Source: Actinomortierella ambigua
Lineage: Eukaryota; Mortierellomycota; Mortierellomycetes; Mortierellales; Mortierellaceae
Direction: 5' to 3'
DNA: 26,105 nt
Assembly: GCA_016098155.1 (NCBI GenBank)
Contig: JAAAJB010000433.1
Span: forward strand, 1 to 26,105
Part shown: positions 1 through 8,594 of the stretch, piece after piece
How the letters are laid out: each line of letters starts with the position of its first letter
Position numbering within the stretch: position 1 is the first letter of the stretch
Program-made: the position numbers and the translations under genes
Notes under the pieces: model-generated
Told to the model about the DNA's origin: nothing
Databases searched by the model: none
Seen by the model: only the letters and a program-made list of their open reading frames with translations

Positions 1-101
1 ACAACGAAGTCTTCCTTCGCCCTCTTGACCCCTCAGACGACAACCAGATCTGGGATTTCCTACCTGAGGGATCCGATGACGAGTTTGCTTTCTGGGAGTA
101 A
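1..101 (+). CDS. 3' end of array copy 0 (I66-like secreted protein), partial
   Basis: The window opens inside a copy of the array gene. The frame starting at position 3 encodes the last 32 residues and stops at TAA 99-101, ending in the family signature DDNQIW followed by DDEFAFWE. The first ~60 bases are identical to the matching part of copy 3 (3286-3774), including the GATTTC codons for Asp-Phe where most other copies read Glu-Phe. This points to a recent duplication of, or gene conversion between, copies 0 and 3. The start and most of the gene lie outside the window. Confidence 0.85.
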   Translation, partial: NEVFLRPLDPSDDNQIWDFLPEGSDDEFAFWE

Positions 102-609
102 ATGAGCCCCGCTGCCTTCTCAACAGTGTACATGGACTGCCCTTTGTTTCTTAGATTTTTTTTTTTTTGTTTTTCTTCGGTCTTGTTACACACTTGTCGA
201 GGTGATGAGAATAAAAGACGCGCCATGAAGCTTTACAGCCATATTGTTTTTGTTTCATTAACATACGAATGACCTTGGATGTACCTTCCTTTGGCCTCAT
301 ATAAACTGGGGTAAACCTCGGCCATACATGCTAAGAGCGCATTCTTTGCTAGGATTGTGCCGTCCGTTTACGAGTGAGTGCGTCTTCCCAATCCAGTGGT
401 GAGGAAATACGACGAGCAATGATGCGAGTACAGAGAAACTAGTGTTGGCCTCCTTGCCATTGATATGCCTCAACGAGCACGAGGTGTATGAGAAATTGAG
501 AATGCATCGCAGTAGAATGCCTACTTCTCCTTCTTGTTTGGGTGGAATGTTCACACAACCCTTTTTTGCGTCGACTCACAATACTGTCGGGAAGTTAGGA
601 GAAGCAAAG
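102..609. other. Spacer between copy 0 and copy 1: 3' end plus distal promoter block
   Basis: No gene is seen. A poly(A)-signal-like AATAAA is at 210-215. A block conserved between units begins with GTTAACATACGAATGACC-like sequence near 258 and includes CATATAAACTGGGG at 298-311. Open frames here on the minus strand recur in other spacers only because the DNA is repeated. Confidence 0.7.
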
Positions 610-803
610 TATAAAACGAGAGTGGTTTTCTCCCATCGGATGGTTAACCCACCCTGCACATTCCTTTCTCAATCTCCTGAATGTGAGTACTATGTTCCTC
701 AAATACTCTGTTGAGAAGAATGTTGGTCATCGTCTACCTATGTCCGACTACTTACCTTTCCCCTTCCTGTCATTCTTTAACTCCCTTGTTGTTGTAGACA
801 TCC
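610..803 (+). promoter_or_regulatory. Core promoter and 5' leader of copy 1, with a 5'-UTR intron
   Basis: TATAAAA is at 610-616. A putative intron runs from GTGAGT at 683 to TAG at 795-797 (115 nt). The acceptor leaves only ACATCC before the ATG at 804. The same arrangement in the other intact copies supports it. Confidence 0.75.
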
Positions 804-1292
804 ATGGTTCGTCTCGCAATCTTCACCGCTCTTGTCACTCTTGTCGGGCTGTCTACGGTCACAGCGCTGAAGTTTGACTTCAATGTCCGCATCCGCAACC
901 GCGAATCAGGTGGTTGGATCAACGGACACAACGGTCCTGAGTATGCCCCGATCGTTGTTGAGGAAAAGTCGGCCAGCTCCTTAGGTGTCTGGCGCATTGA
1001 TGATGGTGGCGAAGAAACAAACGTCGTCTTCAACCAAGCTACAGGTCTCCCCGTTGTTGTTACGGACACTGGACATCCGTTGGCGACACTCAAGAGTTTG
1101 CTCCCAGCCGCACGTGTGCTCTTTGAGGTTATTGATGTCTCTGCCTATCGTATCAAGGACATTGAAACCGAATTGTACTGGACGCGCGAAGGCCGAGAAG
1201 TCTTCCTTCGCCGACCTAACTCCATTGACGACAACCAGATTTGGGAGTTCCGACCACAGGGATTCGATGACGCGTTTGCTTTCTGGGAGTAA
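804..1292 (+). CDS. Array copy 1: secreted I66-like beta-trefoil protein (putative serine-protease inhibitor)
   Basis: This copy encodes 162 residues. Residues 1-21 form a signal peptide: basic MVR, a hydrophobic core, then a small-residue cleavage region STVTA. The mature part of about 140 residues has no cysteine. Tryptophans at 38, 63, 126 and 147 and the motifs APIVVEEKSA (48-57), YRIKD (115-119) and DDNQIWEFRP (142-151) are shared with the other copies. The size, spaced Trp-containing strands and Y-x-I...W...V...NQ-x-W pattern resemble the fungal I66 inhibitors of trypsin-like proteases, which fold as beta-trefoils. That assignment is by recall and not by a search. Another small beta-trefoil or lectin-like fold is possible. 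The ATG is fixed by the conserved leader ACATCC and by the signal peptide. Confidence 0.87.
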   Translation: MVRLAIFTALVTLVGLSTVTALKFDFNVRIRNRESGGWINGHNGPEYAPIVVEEKSASSLGVWRIDDGGEETNVVFNQATGLPVVVTDTGHPLATLKSLLPAARVLFEVIDVSAYRIKDIETELYWTREGREVFLRRPNSIDDNQIWEFRPQGFDDAFAFWE

Positions 1293-1862
1293 ATGAGCCC
1301 CTCTGCCTTCACAACAGTGTGCATGGACTGCTACTCAAGTAGCAATTCTGACCCAACTGTTCGTCCTTTGTTTCTCAGCCCTTTTTTTCCCCCTTCGGTC
1401 GTATTACACACTCGTCGAGGTGATGCGAAGAAAAAACGCGCCATGATCCATATTTACAGCTTTACGGCCATACTGTTCTTGTTTTCGTTAACATACAAAT
1501 GACCTTGGATGTGCCTTCCTTTGGCCTCATATAAACTGGGGTAAGCCTCGGTCGCACATGCTAAGAGGGCGTTCTTTACAACGATTGTGTCATACGCTTA
1601 CGAGGGGAACTGTCCTCTCAATTCAGGGGTGAGAAGATATCGCGTACAAATTCTAGGACGAAGCGGTGAAGCGGTTTAGACTTTATCAGAGCACAGTGCA
1701 ACTAACCTAGCCACTGATGTGCGCCAACCAGCAAGAGGTGCATGAGAATGCATCGCGGTAGAATGCCCACTTCTCCTTTTTATTTGGGTGGCATGTTCAC
1801 ACACCCCTTTATTTTTTTTTGCGTCGACTCACAATGCTGTCGGGAAATCGGGAGAAACAAAG
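1293..1862. other. Spacer between copies 1 and 2
   Basis: No gene is seen. At the place where other copies carry AATAAA, this spacer has AAGAAAAAA (1428-1436), so copy 1 may use a different 3'-end signal. The distal block is present as CATATAAACTGGGG at 1528-1541. Confidence 0.65.
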
Positions 1863-2047
1863 TATAAAACGAGAATGATTTTCTCCCATCGGATGGTCAA
1901 CCCATCTTAAACATCCCTTTGACACTCTCCTCTATGTATGTGCTCTGGTCTTCAAATACTCCGATGAGAAGAATATCGGTCGATGTCAGACTACTTATTT
2001 GTCCCCCTTGCTATTGTTGTTTGATTTTCTTGTCAATCCAGACATCC
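1863..2047 (+). promoter_or_regulatory. Core promoter and 5' leader of copy 2, with a 5'-UTR intron
   Basis: TATAAAA is at 1863-1869. The intron runs from GTATGT at 1936 to CAG at 2039-2041 (106 nt). The acceptor differs from the TAG of other copies but sits at the same distance from the ATG. Confidence 0.72.
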
Positions 2048-2542
2048 ATGGTTCGTCTTGCGCCCCTCACTGCACTCGTCACTCTTGTCGTGCTGTCTAC
2101 GGCCACAGCATTGAGGTTTGACTACGATGTCCGCATCCTCAACCGTAAATCAGGCGGCTGGGTCAACGGCCACGACGGTCTTAGTTATGCCCCGATTGTT
2201 GTTGAAGAAAAGTCGGCCAACGCCTTCGGTGTCTGGAGTGTTAAACAAGCCCCCGATAACGGACCAAACTACATTGTCAACAAAGGCTCAGAAAGCCCCA
2301 TCATCACTCCGCTCGATGAAGAACAGCCGTTGGTTACGTTTGGGGGTCGTCTCCCCCCCTCCTTTGTACGCCTAGAGGATGTTGATGTCTCCGCCTATCG
2401 TATTCAGGACACCAGAACTGAGCTGTATTGGACACGCGAACGCAATTTAATCTACCTTCGCGATCTCAACACCTCAGACGACAACCAGGTTTGGGAGTTC
2501 CGACCCGAGGGATTCGATGACGAGTTTGCTTTCTGGGAGTAA
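2048..2542 (+). CDS. Array copy 2: secreted I66-like beta-trefoil protein
   Basis: This copy encodes 164 residues. The frame is open further upstream to 1919, but that part crosses the 5'-UTR intron. The start at 2048 aligns with the signal peptide of every other copy (MVRLAPLTALVTLVVLSTATA). The mature protein has no cysteine. It diverges most in the central segment, where QAPDNGPNYIV and the following residues replace the EEESHFFYNKG-like stretch of other copies, two residues longer. It also carries ERNLIYLRDLN where others read NEVFLRPLD. The C-terminus DDEFAFWE is standard. The variable central loop on a constant framework is what one expects if target specificity differs between paralogs, which is inference. 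Confidence 0.87.
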   Translation: MVRLAPLTALVTLVVLSTATALRFDYDVRILNRKSGGWVNGHDGLSYAPIVVEEKSANAFGVWSVKQAPDNGPNYIVNKGSESPIITPLDEEQPLVTFGGRLPPSFVRLEDVDVSAYRIQDTRTELYWTRERNLIYLRDLNTSDDNQVWEFRPEGFDDEFAFWE

Positions 2543-3090
2543 ATGAGCGTATCCGTGTCTTCACCAGAGTGCGAAAGGACTGCCACCCCTACTGCTCGTT
2601 CATTGTTATTCCAGCCTTTTTCTTTTTTTTTTCGGTCGTGTTGCACACTCATCGAGGTGATGAGAATAAAAAGCGCGTCGTGATCCATATTTACAGTCTC
2701 ACTATCACACTTTTTTTTTCGTTAACACACGGGTGACCTCGCATGCCTTCCCATGGCTTCATATTATCTTCGTAAATCTCAGCCATCCATGCTAAGAGGG
2801 TATTCTTCGCTAGGATTGTGCCGTCCATCTACGAGAGGTAACATCCCCCTAATCCAGGGGTAAGAAAATATCAGGAACAAAGTCTATGTAGAACGACACG
2901 TTGAAGTGGTTTTGTTGAGTACAGAGCAACTAGTGTTGGTACACTTGCCATCTGTATACCTCAGCAAGCACGGGGTGCGTGCGAACACAGCGAGCGGTAG
3001 AATGCATATTTCCTCTGTGGCATATTCACACGCTCCTTTATTTTTGATTCAAACCCACAATGCTGGTGGGAGTCAGGGGAGGTAGAGTAG
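2543..3090. other. Spacer between copies 2 and 3
   Basis: No gene is seen. AATAAA is at 2665-2670. The distal block is of the alternative type, CATATTATCTTCG at 2760-2772, instead of CATATAAACTGGGG. Confidence 0.65.
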
Positions 3091-3285
3091 CATAAAACGA
3101 GAATGGTTTTCTCCCATCGGATTTCCAACCCACCTTGCACCTCCCTTTTGACACTCTCCTACATGTATGTACTCAGGCCCTCACAGACACTGATGTGGAG
3201 AATATTAGCCACCGTCTACCCATGTCAGACTACTCACCTATCCTTCTCCTGTCGTAATTTAAGTCACTCATTGCTGTAGACATCC
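3091..3285 (+). promoter_or_regulatory. Core promoter and 5' leader of copy 3, variant TATA element
   Basis: The TATA position reads CATAAAA at 3091-3097, so the element is weaker than in other intact copies. The intron runs from GTATGT at 3165 to TAG at 3277-3279 (115 nt), again 6 nt before the ATG. Confidence 0.7.
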
Positions 3286-3774
3286 ATGGTTCGTCTTACA
3301 ATCTTTACCGCTCTCGCTACTCTCGTCGTGCTATCTACGACCACAGCGCTAACGTTTGACGACGATGTCCGCATCCGCAACCGCAAGGAAGGCGGCTGGC
3401 TCAACGGCCGTGACACTCCAAAGTTTGCCCCGATCGTTGTCGAGGAAAAGCCGGCCGGCGCTTTTGGTGTCTGGGCCATTCGAGACGCTGACGAAGAAAG
3501 CCACTTCTTCTACAACAAAGGGTCAAGTTTCCCCGTCCTCCCAACGAACCAGGAGAGGCAGGTGATGACATCCGGGGTTCGCATTGTCCCATCTTATTTA
3601 CGCCTTGAGTCTGTTGACGTCTCTGGTTATCATATCAAGGACGTCAAAACCAGCTTGTATTGGACGCGCGTAGACAACGAAGTCTTCCTTCGCCCTCTTG
3701 ACCCCTCAGACGACAACCAGATCTGGGATTTCCTACTCCGGGGATTCGATGACGAGTTTGCTTTCTGGGAGTAA
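3286..3774 (+). CDS. Array copy 3: secreted I66-like beta-trefoil protein
   Basis: This copy encodes 162 residues with a signal peptide ending near STTTA. The mature N-terminus LTFDDDVRIRNRKEGGWLNG is close to copy 4 and is followed by a distinctive RDTPKF loop before the invariant APIVVEEK. The C-terminal region reads DDNQIWDFLLRGFDDEFAFWE, with Asp-Phe-Leu-Leu-Arg in place of the usual Glu-Phe-Arg-Pro. That change is shared in part with copy 0. Tyr-His-Ile-Lys-Asp replaces the Tyr-Arg-Ile-Lys-Asp of other copies. AATAAA follows at 3912-3917. The weakened TATA element suggests lower expression than neighbours, which is inference. Confidence 0.87.
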   Translation: MVRLTIFTALATLVVLSTTTALTFDDDVRIRNRKEGGWLNGRDTPKFAPIVVEEKPAGAFGVWAIRDADEESHFFYNKGSSFPVLPTNQERQVMTSGVRIVPSYLRLESVDVSGYHIKDVKTSLYWTRVDNEVFLRPLDPSDDNQIWDFLLRGFDDEFAFWE

Positions 3775-4341
3775 ATGAGCCCCTCTGCCTTCTCAACAGT
3801 GTGCATGGACTGCTACCCAAGTACCAATTCTGCCCCAACTTTTTTCGTCCGTTGTTTCTCAGCCCTTTTTTTTTTCTTTCGGTGGTGATACACACTTGTC
3901 GCGGTGATCAGAATAAAAAAAACGCGCCATGATCCATAAGTACAATTTTGCAGCCATATTGTTCTTGTTTCGTTAGAGTACGGATAACCTTTAGCCTTTT
4001 TGTGGCCTCATATAAACTGGGGTATACCTCGGCCATCCATGCTAAGAGTGCATTCTTTACTAGGATTGTGCACCCGCAGAGACTGTTCTCCCAATTAAGG
4101 TGTGAGAAAGATATCGCATACAAATTGTAGAGCGAAGCGGTGAAGTGGTTTAGAATGTTTAGTAGGGCACAGTGCAACTAGTGTTGGTAGCCTAGCCATT
4201 GATATGCCTCAACGAGCGCGAGGTATATGAGAATGCATCGAGCGGTAAAATGCACACTTCCCCCTTTTTTGTTTAGGGGGTAGCATGCTCCCACACCCTT
4301 TAAGCTGTTATGATTCAGGACCCAGGAGAGGTAAAGTAGAC
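3775..4341. other. Spacer between copies 3 and 4
   Basis: No gene is seen. AATAAA is at 3912-3917 and the distal block CATATAAACTGGGG at 4009-4022. The part between 4022 and 4341 is alignable with other spacers. Confidence 0.65.
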
Positions 4342-4527
4342 TATATAAAACGAGAAGAGTTTTCACCCATTGTATGGTCAACCCACCTTGCACATTCCTT
4401 TGACACTCTTCTATAAGTATGTGCTCTGGCCCTCAAAGACTCTGTTGAGAAAAATATGGGTCATCATCTACCCATGTGCGATTACTCACCATTCCGCCTC
4501 CTGTCGTCCATACTGTTGTAGACATCC
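4342..4527 (+). promoter_or_regulatory. Core promoter and 5' leader of copy 4, with a 5'-UTR intron
   Basis: TATATAAAA is at 4342-4350. The intron runs from GTATGT at 4417 to TAG at 4519-4521 (105 nt). The short inverted repeat found just after the TATA element in most copies is broken here. Confidence 0.72.
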
Positions 4528-5016
4528 ATGGTTCGTACTGCAATCTTTGCCGCTGTCGTCGCTCTTGTCGTGCTGTCTACGGCTACAGCACTGACGTTTG
4601 ACTACGATGTCCGCATCCTCAACCGCAAGGAAGGCGGCTGGCTCAACGGCCACAACATTCCTCAGCATGCCCCGATCGCTGTTGAGGAAAAATCGGCCAG
4701 CACTCTTGGTGTCTGGAGCATCGTAGACGCTGATGAAGGAGAACACATCTTCTACAACAGCGGCTCAAGGCTGCCCGTCGTCCCTCCGCGCCGTGGAATG
4801 CCGCTGGAGACTGCCGCGGTTTTTAGTCCCCCAGCTCGTGTACGCCTTGAGGATGTTGATGTCTCTGCCTATCGTATCAAGGAAACTAGCACCGAATTGT
4901 ATTGGACGCGCATAAACAGCTTGGTCTTCCTTCGCCCTCTTGACCCCTCCGATGACAACCAGATCTGGGAGTTCCGACCCCAGGGATTCGATGACGAGTT
5001 TGCTTTCTGGGAATAA
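4528..5016 (+). CDS. Array copy 4: secreted I66-like beta-trefoil protein
   Basis: This copy encodes 162 residues. The signal peptide is MVRTAIFAAVVALVVLSTATA, with an alanine-richer core than other copies. The first loop is HNIPQH, followed by APIAVEEKSAS. The second variable segment (about residues 80-100) is distinctive: SRLPVVPPRRGMPLETAAVF, rich in Pro and Arg, a region where an exposed loop would be expected in a beta-trefoil. The C-terminal half is close to consensus (YRIKET, LYWTR, VFLRPLDPSDDNQIWEFRP). The stop is TAA followed by ATAAG, where most copies have ATGAG. AATAAA is missing at the usual downstream place. Confidence 0.87.
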   Translation: MVRTAIFAAVVALVVLSTATALTFDYDVRILNRKEGGWLNGHNIPQHAPIAVEEKSASTLGVWSIVDADEGEHIFYNSGSRLPVVPPRRGMPLETAAVFSPPARVRLEDVDVSAYRIKETSTELYWTRINSLVFLRPLDPSDDNQIWEFRPQGFDDEFAFWE

Positions 5017-5581
5017 ATAAGCCCCTCTGCCTTATCAACAGTGTGCGTGGGCTGTTACCCAAGTACCAATTCTGCCCCAACTGTTCGTCCGTTGTTTCTC
5101 AGCCTTTTTATTTTCTTTCGGTGGTGATACACACTTGTCGAGATGACGAGAAAAAAACAACGCACCATGATCCATATTGCAGTTTTGCAGCCATACTGTC
5201 TTTGTTTCGTTAACATACGAATGACTGGATGTGCGTACCCTTGGCCCCATATAAACTGGGGTAAACCTCGGCCATACATGCTAAGAGGAATTCTTTGCTA
5301 GGATTGTGTCATCCGGTTACGAGGGCAAGCGTCGTCCCAATCTAAGGGTGAGAGAATAATGCCTCCATATCTAGAACGACATGGTGAGGTGGTTTAGCGG
5401 AGTTCTGAGCAACTGGTGTTGGCGACCTTACCATCTATATGCCTCAGCGAGGCAAAGGGGTGCGTGAGAATACAGTGAACGGTAGAGTGAACATCCCCTC
5501 TGTTATTTGGCATGGCATATTCCCACACCCCTTGGTATTTGCGTCGACTCACAATGTTGTTGGAAGTCAGGAGAGGTAAAG
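5017..5581. other. Spacer between copies 4 and 5
   Basis: No gene is seen. The usual poly(A) position reads GAGAAAAAAAC (from about 5148), without AATAAA. The distal block CATATAAACTGGGG is at 5248-5261. Confidence 0.65.
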
Positions 5582-5775
5582 TATAAAACGAGAATGGTTT
5601 TCTCCCATCAGATGGCCAACCCACTCTGCACACCCCATTGACACTCTTCTGTATGTGAGTACCCTGGCCTTCAAAGACTCTGTTGACAAGAATATCGGTT
5701 ATCATCTACCCATGTTCGACCACTCACCATTCCGCCTCCTACCGCTCCTTGATTCCCATGCTGTTGTAGACATCC
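5582..5775 (+). promoter_or_regulatory. Core promoter and 5' leader of copy 5, with a 5'-UTR intron
   Basis: TATAAAA is at 5582-5588. The intron runs from GTGAGT at 5655 to TAG at 5767-5769 (115 nt), 6 nt before the ATG. Confidence 0.75.
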
Positions 5776-6270
5776 ATGGTTCGTCTTGCAATCTTCACCT
5801 CTCTCGTCGCTCTTGTCGTGCTGTCTACGGCCACAGCACTGACGTTTGACTACGATGTCCGCATCCTCAACCGCAAATCAGGCGGCTGGCTCAACGGCGT
5901 CGACGGTTATCATTGGTCCCCGATCGTTGTTGAGGAAAAATCGCACGGCGATTTTGGTATCTGGAACATCCTAAAAGCTGTCGAAGAGGAAGACTACTAC
6001 AACTTCGTCAACATAGGCTCAGGATTCCCCGTCATGCCTACGCGCCCCGACAAGCCGTTGATGACATCCGGGGCTCGCATTCCCCCATCTCGTGTACGCC
6101 TTGAGGTTGTTGATGTCTCCGCCTACCGTATCAAGGACATTGTCTCCGACTTGTATTGGACGCGCGTACACAACGAAGTCTTCCTTCGCCCTCTCGACTC
6201 CTCAGATGACAACCAGATCTGGGAGTTCCGACCCCAGAGATTCGATGAAGAGTTTGCTTTCTGGGAGTAA
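5776..6270 (+). CDS. Array copy 5: secreted I66-like beta-trefoil protein
   Basis: This copy encodes 164 residues. The signal peptide is MVRLAIFTSLVALVVLSTATA. The first loop is VDGYHW, and Ser replaces Ala in the usual APIVVEEK motif. The central segment is longer by two residues and acidic/aromatic (AVEEEDYYNFVN). The C-terminal strand region is near consensus, ending DEEFAFWE. The mature protein lacks cysteine. AATAAA is at 6405-6410. The Tyr/Trp-rich loop differs from all neighbours, which suits either altered target specificity or relaxed constraint. Only a rate analysis could separate these. Confidence 0.87.
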   Translation: MVRLAIFTSLVALVVLSTATALTFDYDVRILNRKSGGWLNGVDGYHWSPIVVEEKSHGDFGIWNILKAVEEEDYYNFVNIGSGFPVMPTRPDKPLMTSGARIPPSRVRLEVVDVSAYRIKDIVSDLYWTRVHNEVFLRPLDSSDDNQIWEFRPQRFDEEFAFWE

Positions 6271-6836
6271 ATGAGCCCATTTGTCTTCTCTACTACGTGT
6301 ACGGACCGCCACTCAAGTACCACTCTCACCCGTACTGTTCGTCTATTGTTGTTCCAGTCTTGTTTTTTTTTTCACTTGTCTTCCACACTCGACGAGAAGA
6401 TGAGAATAAAGTGGAGCTATGATCCATATGTATATTTTCGCGATCATATCTTGTTTTGTTATGCTAATATGCGAATGACCTAAGATGCATACCAAGGGCT
6501 TCACATTATTTAATTGGGTAGAAATTCGGCCATCCGTGTAAGAGGGCATTCATTGCTAGGATTGTTTCATCCGTTTACGAGGGCAAGCGTCGTCCCAATC
6601 TGGGGAGAGAATAATGCCTACAAATCTAGAACGACATGGTGAGGTGGTTTAGCGGAGTATCGAGCAACTGATGTTGGCGACCTTACCATCTCGATGCCTC
6701 AGCGAGCATGGGGTGCGTGAGAATACATCGATACAGTAGAGTGCATACTTCTCCTTTTTGTTTGGGTGGCATGTTCCCACACCCCTTGATTTATGTGTCG
6801 ACTCACAATGCTATTGGGGAGTCAGGGGAAGCAAAG
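6271..6836. other. Spacer between copies 5 and 6
   Basis: No gene is seen. AATAAA is at 6405-6410. The distal block is divergent, CACATTATTTAATTGGG at 6502-6518, related to the alternative type. Confidence 0.65.
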
Positions 6837-7030
6837 TATAAAACGAGAATGTTTTTCTCCCATCGGATGGTCAACCCACCTAGCACACCCTTTTGACACT
6901 CTCCTCTATGTAAGTACTGCGGCCCTAAAAGACTCTGTTGACAACAATATTGGTCAACATCTACCTATCTCAGAATACTCACATGTCCTCCTGCTGTCAT
7001 CCTCTGATTGCATCGTTGATGTAGACATCC
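6837..7030 (+). promoter_or_regulatory. Core promoter and 5' leader of copy 6, with a 5'-UTR intron
   Basis: TATAAAA is at 6837-6843. The intron runs from GTAAGT at 6910 to TAG at 7022-7024 (115 nt). This is the only copy with the GTAAGT form of the donor. Confidence 0.75.
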
Positions 7031-7510
7031 ATGGTTCGTCTTGTCATCTTCACCGCTCTTGTTGCTCTTGTTGTGCTGTCCACGGCCACAGCACAGGACC
7101 TTTACCGCGTCCTCAACCGCAAGGAAGGCAGCTGGCTCAACGGTCACACCGGTCCTGATGATGCCCCGATCGTTGTTGAGGAAAAGTCGGCCGGCGATTT
7201 AGGTATCTGGAGAATCGTAAATGATGGCGGACGCAGCCACACCTTCTACAACAAAGGATCAGGGCTCCCCGTCGTCTCTTTAGACTCTGAAGATCCATTG
7301 ATGACAACCGGGGCTCACATTCCCCCATCTCGTGTGCGCTTTGAGGCTGTTGATACCTCTGCATATCGTATCAATGACATTGAAACCAACTTGTACTGGA
7401 CGCGCATAGACAACGAAGTCTACCTTCGCCCTCGTGGCGCCTCAGACGACAACCAGATCTGGGAGCTCCAACCCGCCGGATTCGATGAAGAGTTTGCTTT
7501 CTGGGAGTAA
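7031..7510 (+). CDS. Array copy 6: secreted I66-like beta-trefoil protein, shorter N-terminus
   Basis: This copy encodes 159 residues. After the signal peptide the mature chain starts QDLYRVLNRKEGSWLNG, three to four residues shorter than copies 1-5, which start L-x-F-D-x-x-V. Copy 7 shares this short start, so copies 6 and 7 form a subgroup. The remaining motifs are intact: APIVVEEKSAG, YRIND, LYWTR and DDNQIWELQP, ending FDEEFAFWE. There is no cysteine. An AATAAA follows at 7627-7632. Confidence 0.87.
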   Translation: MVRLVIFTALVALVVLSTATAQDLYRVLNRKEGSWLNGHTGPDDAPIVVEEKSAGDLGIWRIVNDGGRSHTFYNKGSGLPVVSLDSEDPLMTTGAHIPPSRVRFEAVDTSAYRINDIETNLYWTRIDNEVYLRPRGASDDNQIWELQPAGFDEEFAFWE

Positions 7511-8068
7511 ATGAGCTTCTTTGCCTTTTCCAAAGTATTCAAGGACTGCCACTCAAGCATCACCCTCACCTGTTCGTCCAGCATTTTTTTGTCCTGCAGT
7601 CGTGTCACACCCCTCGAGGAAGCGAAAATAAAAAACGCGTCATGTTGCATACTTTTAATCTCATGGTCACACTGTTTTTGTTTCGTTAACATACGAATGA
7701 CCTTGGATGTGCCTTCCATTGGCATCATATAAACTGGGGTAAATCTCGGACACACATGCTAAGAGGGTATCTTTTGCTAGGATCGTGTCGTCTGCTTACG
7801 AGGGGAATCGTCCTCTCAATTCACGCGTGAGAAGATATCGCGTATAAATTATAGAACGGAGCGGTGAAGTGGTTTAGAGAGTTTAGCAGGGTGCAGAGCA
7901 ACTAGTGTTGGTAACCTAGCCATTGACATGCCCCAACGAGCATGAGGTGTATGAGAATGCATCGAGTGGTAGAATGCAAACGACTTGTGTTTTCTGGCGA
8001 CTTGTTCTCACACACCTTTATTTTTGCTTCAATCAACGCAATGCTCTTGGAAGTCGGGAGAGGCAAAG
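7511..8068. other. Spacer between copies 6 and 7
   Basis: No gene is seen. AATAAA is at 7627-7632 and the distal block CATATAAACTGGGG at 7726-7739. The sequence then leads into the triplicated promoter block. Confidence 0.65.
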
Positions 8069-8530
8069 TATAAAACGAGAATAGTTTTCTCCCATCGGAT
8101 GGTCAACCCACCTTGCACACCCCTTCGGCACTCTCCTCTATGTCCGACCACTCATCATTCCGCCTCCTGACATAGTCTTACACTCCTTGATTTTTGCTTC
8201 AACCAACACAGTGCTATTGGAAGTCAGGGGAGGCCAAGTATAAAACGAGAATGGTTTTCTCCCTTTGGATGGTTAACCCACCTTGCACACCCCTTCGGCA
8301 CTCTCCTCTACGTCCGACCACTCATCATTCCGCCTCCTGTCATAGTCTTACACTCCTTGATTTTTGCGTCAACCAACACAATGCTATTGGAAGTCAGGGG
8401 AGGCCAAGTATAAAACGAGAATGGTTTTCTCACATCGGATGGTCAACCCACCCTGCACACCCCATCGACACTCTCCTCTATGTGAGTACTCTGGTCCTCG
8501 AAGGCTCTGTTCTCAAGAATATTGGTCATC
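8020..8530 (+). repeat. Three ~170-bp direct repeats carrying the promoter of copy 7
   Basis: Each unit runs from a TTTATTTTTGC/TTGATTTTTGC stretch through the TATA element to CTCTCCTCTA. The TATA elements fix the period at 170 bp. Units differ by scattered substitutions, so the duplication is not brand new. The insertion accounts for the longer start-to-start distance between copies 6 and 7. Confidence 0.85.
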
Positions 8531-8594
8531 ATGTCCGATCACTCACCATTCCATCTCTTGTCTTTCTTTAATTCGTATACTGTTGTAGACATTC
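8069..8594 (+). promoter_or_regulatory. Triplicated core promoter and 5' leader of copy 7
   Basis: TATAAAA occurs three times, at 8069-8075, 8239-8245 and 8409-8415, exactly 170 bp apart, each with the same flanks. Only the third is followed by a normal intron (GTGAGT at 8482 to TAG at 8586-8588, 107 nt). The first two blocks join the start of the leader directly to the distal half of the intron (GTCCGACCACTCATC), so the donor is lost in both. Confidence 0.82.

Noticed and set aside
1919..2047. N-terminal extension of copy 2 by 43 codons
   Set aside because: It runs through the TATA-proximal leader and the conserved 5'-UTR intron. All paralogs start at the MVR signal peptide.
4486..4746. Minus-strand open frames across the array, such as this one
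   Set aside because: They recur in register with the repeated genes and their composition follows the opposite strand. They lack independent conservation and are shadows.
8020..8530. Regular direct repeats as a CRISPR-like array
   Set aside because: The units are 170 bp, contiguous without unique spacers, and contain the TATA promoter of the family. The genome is eukaryotic.
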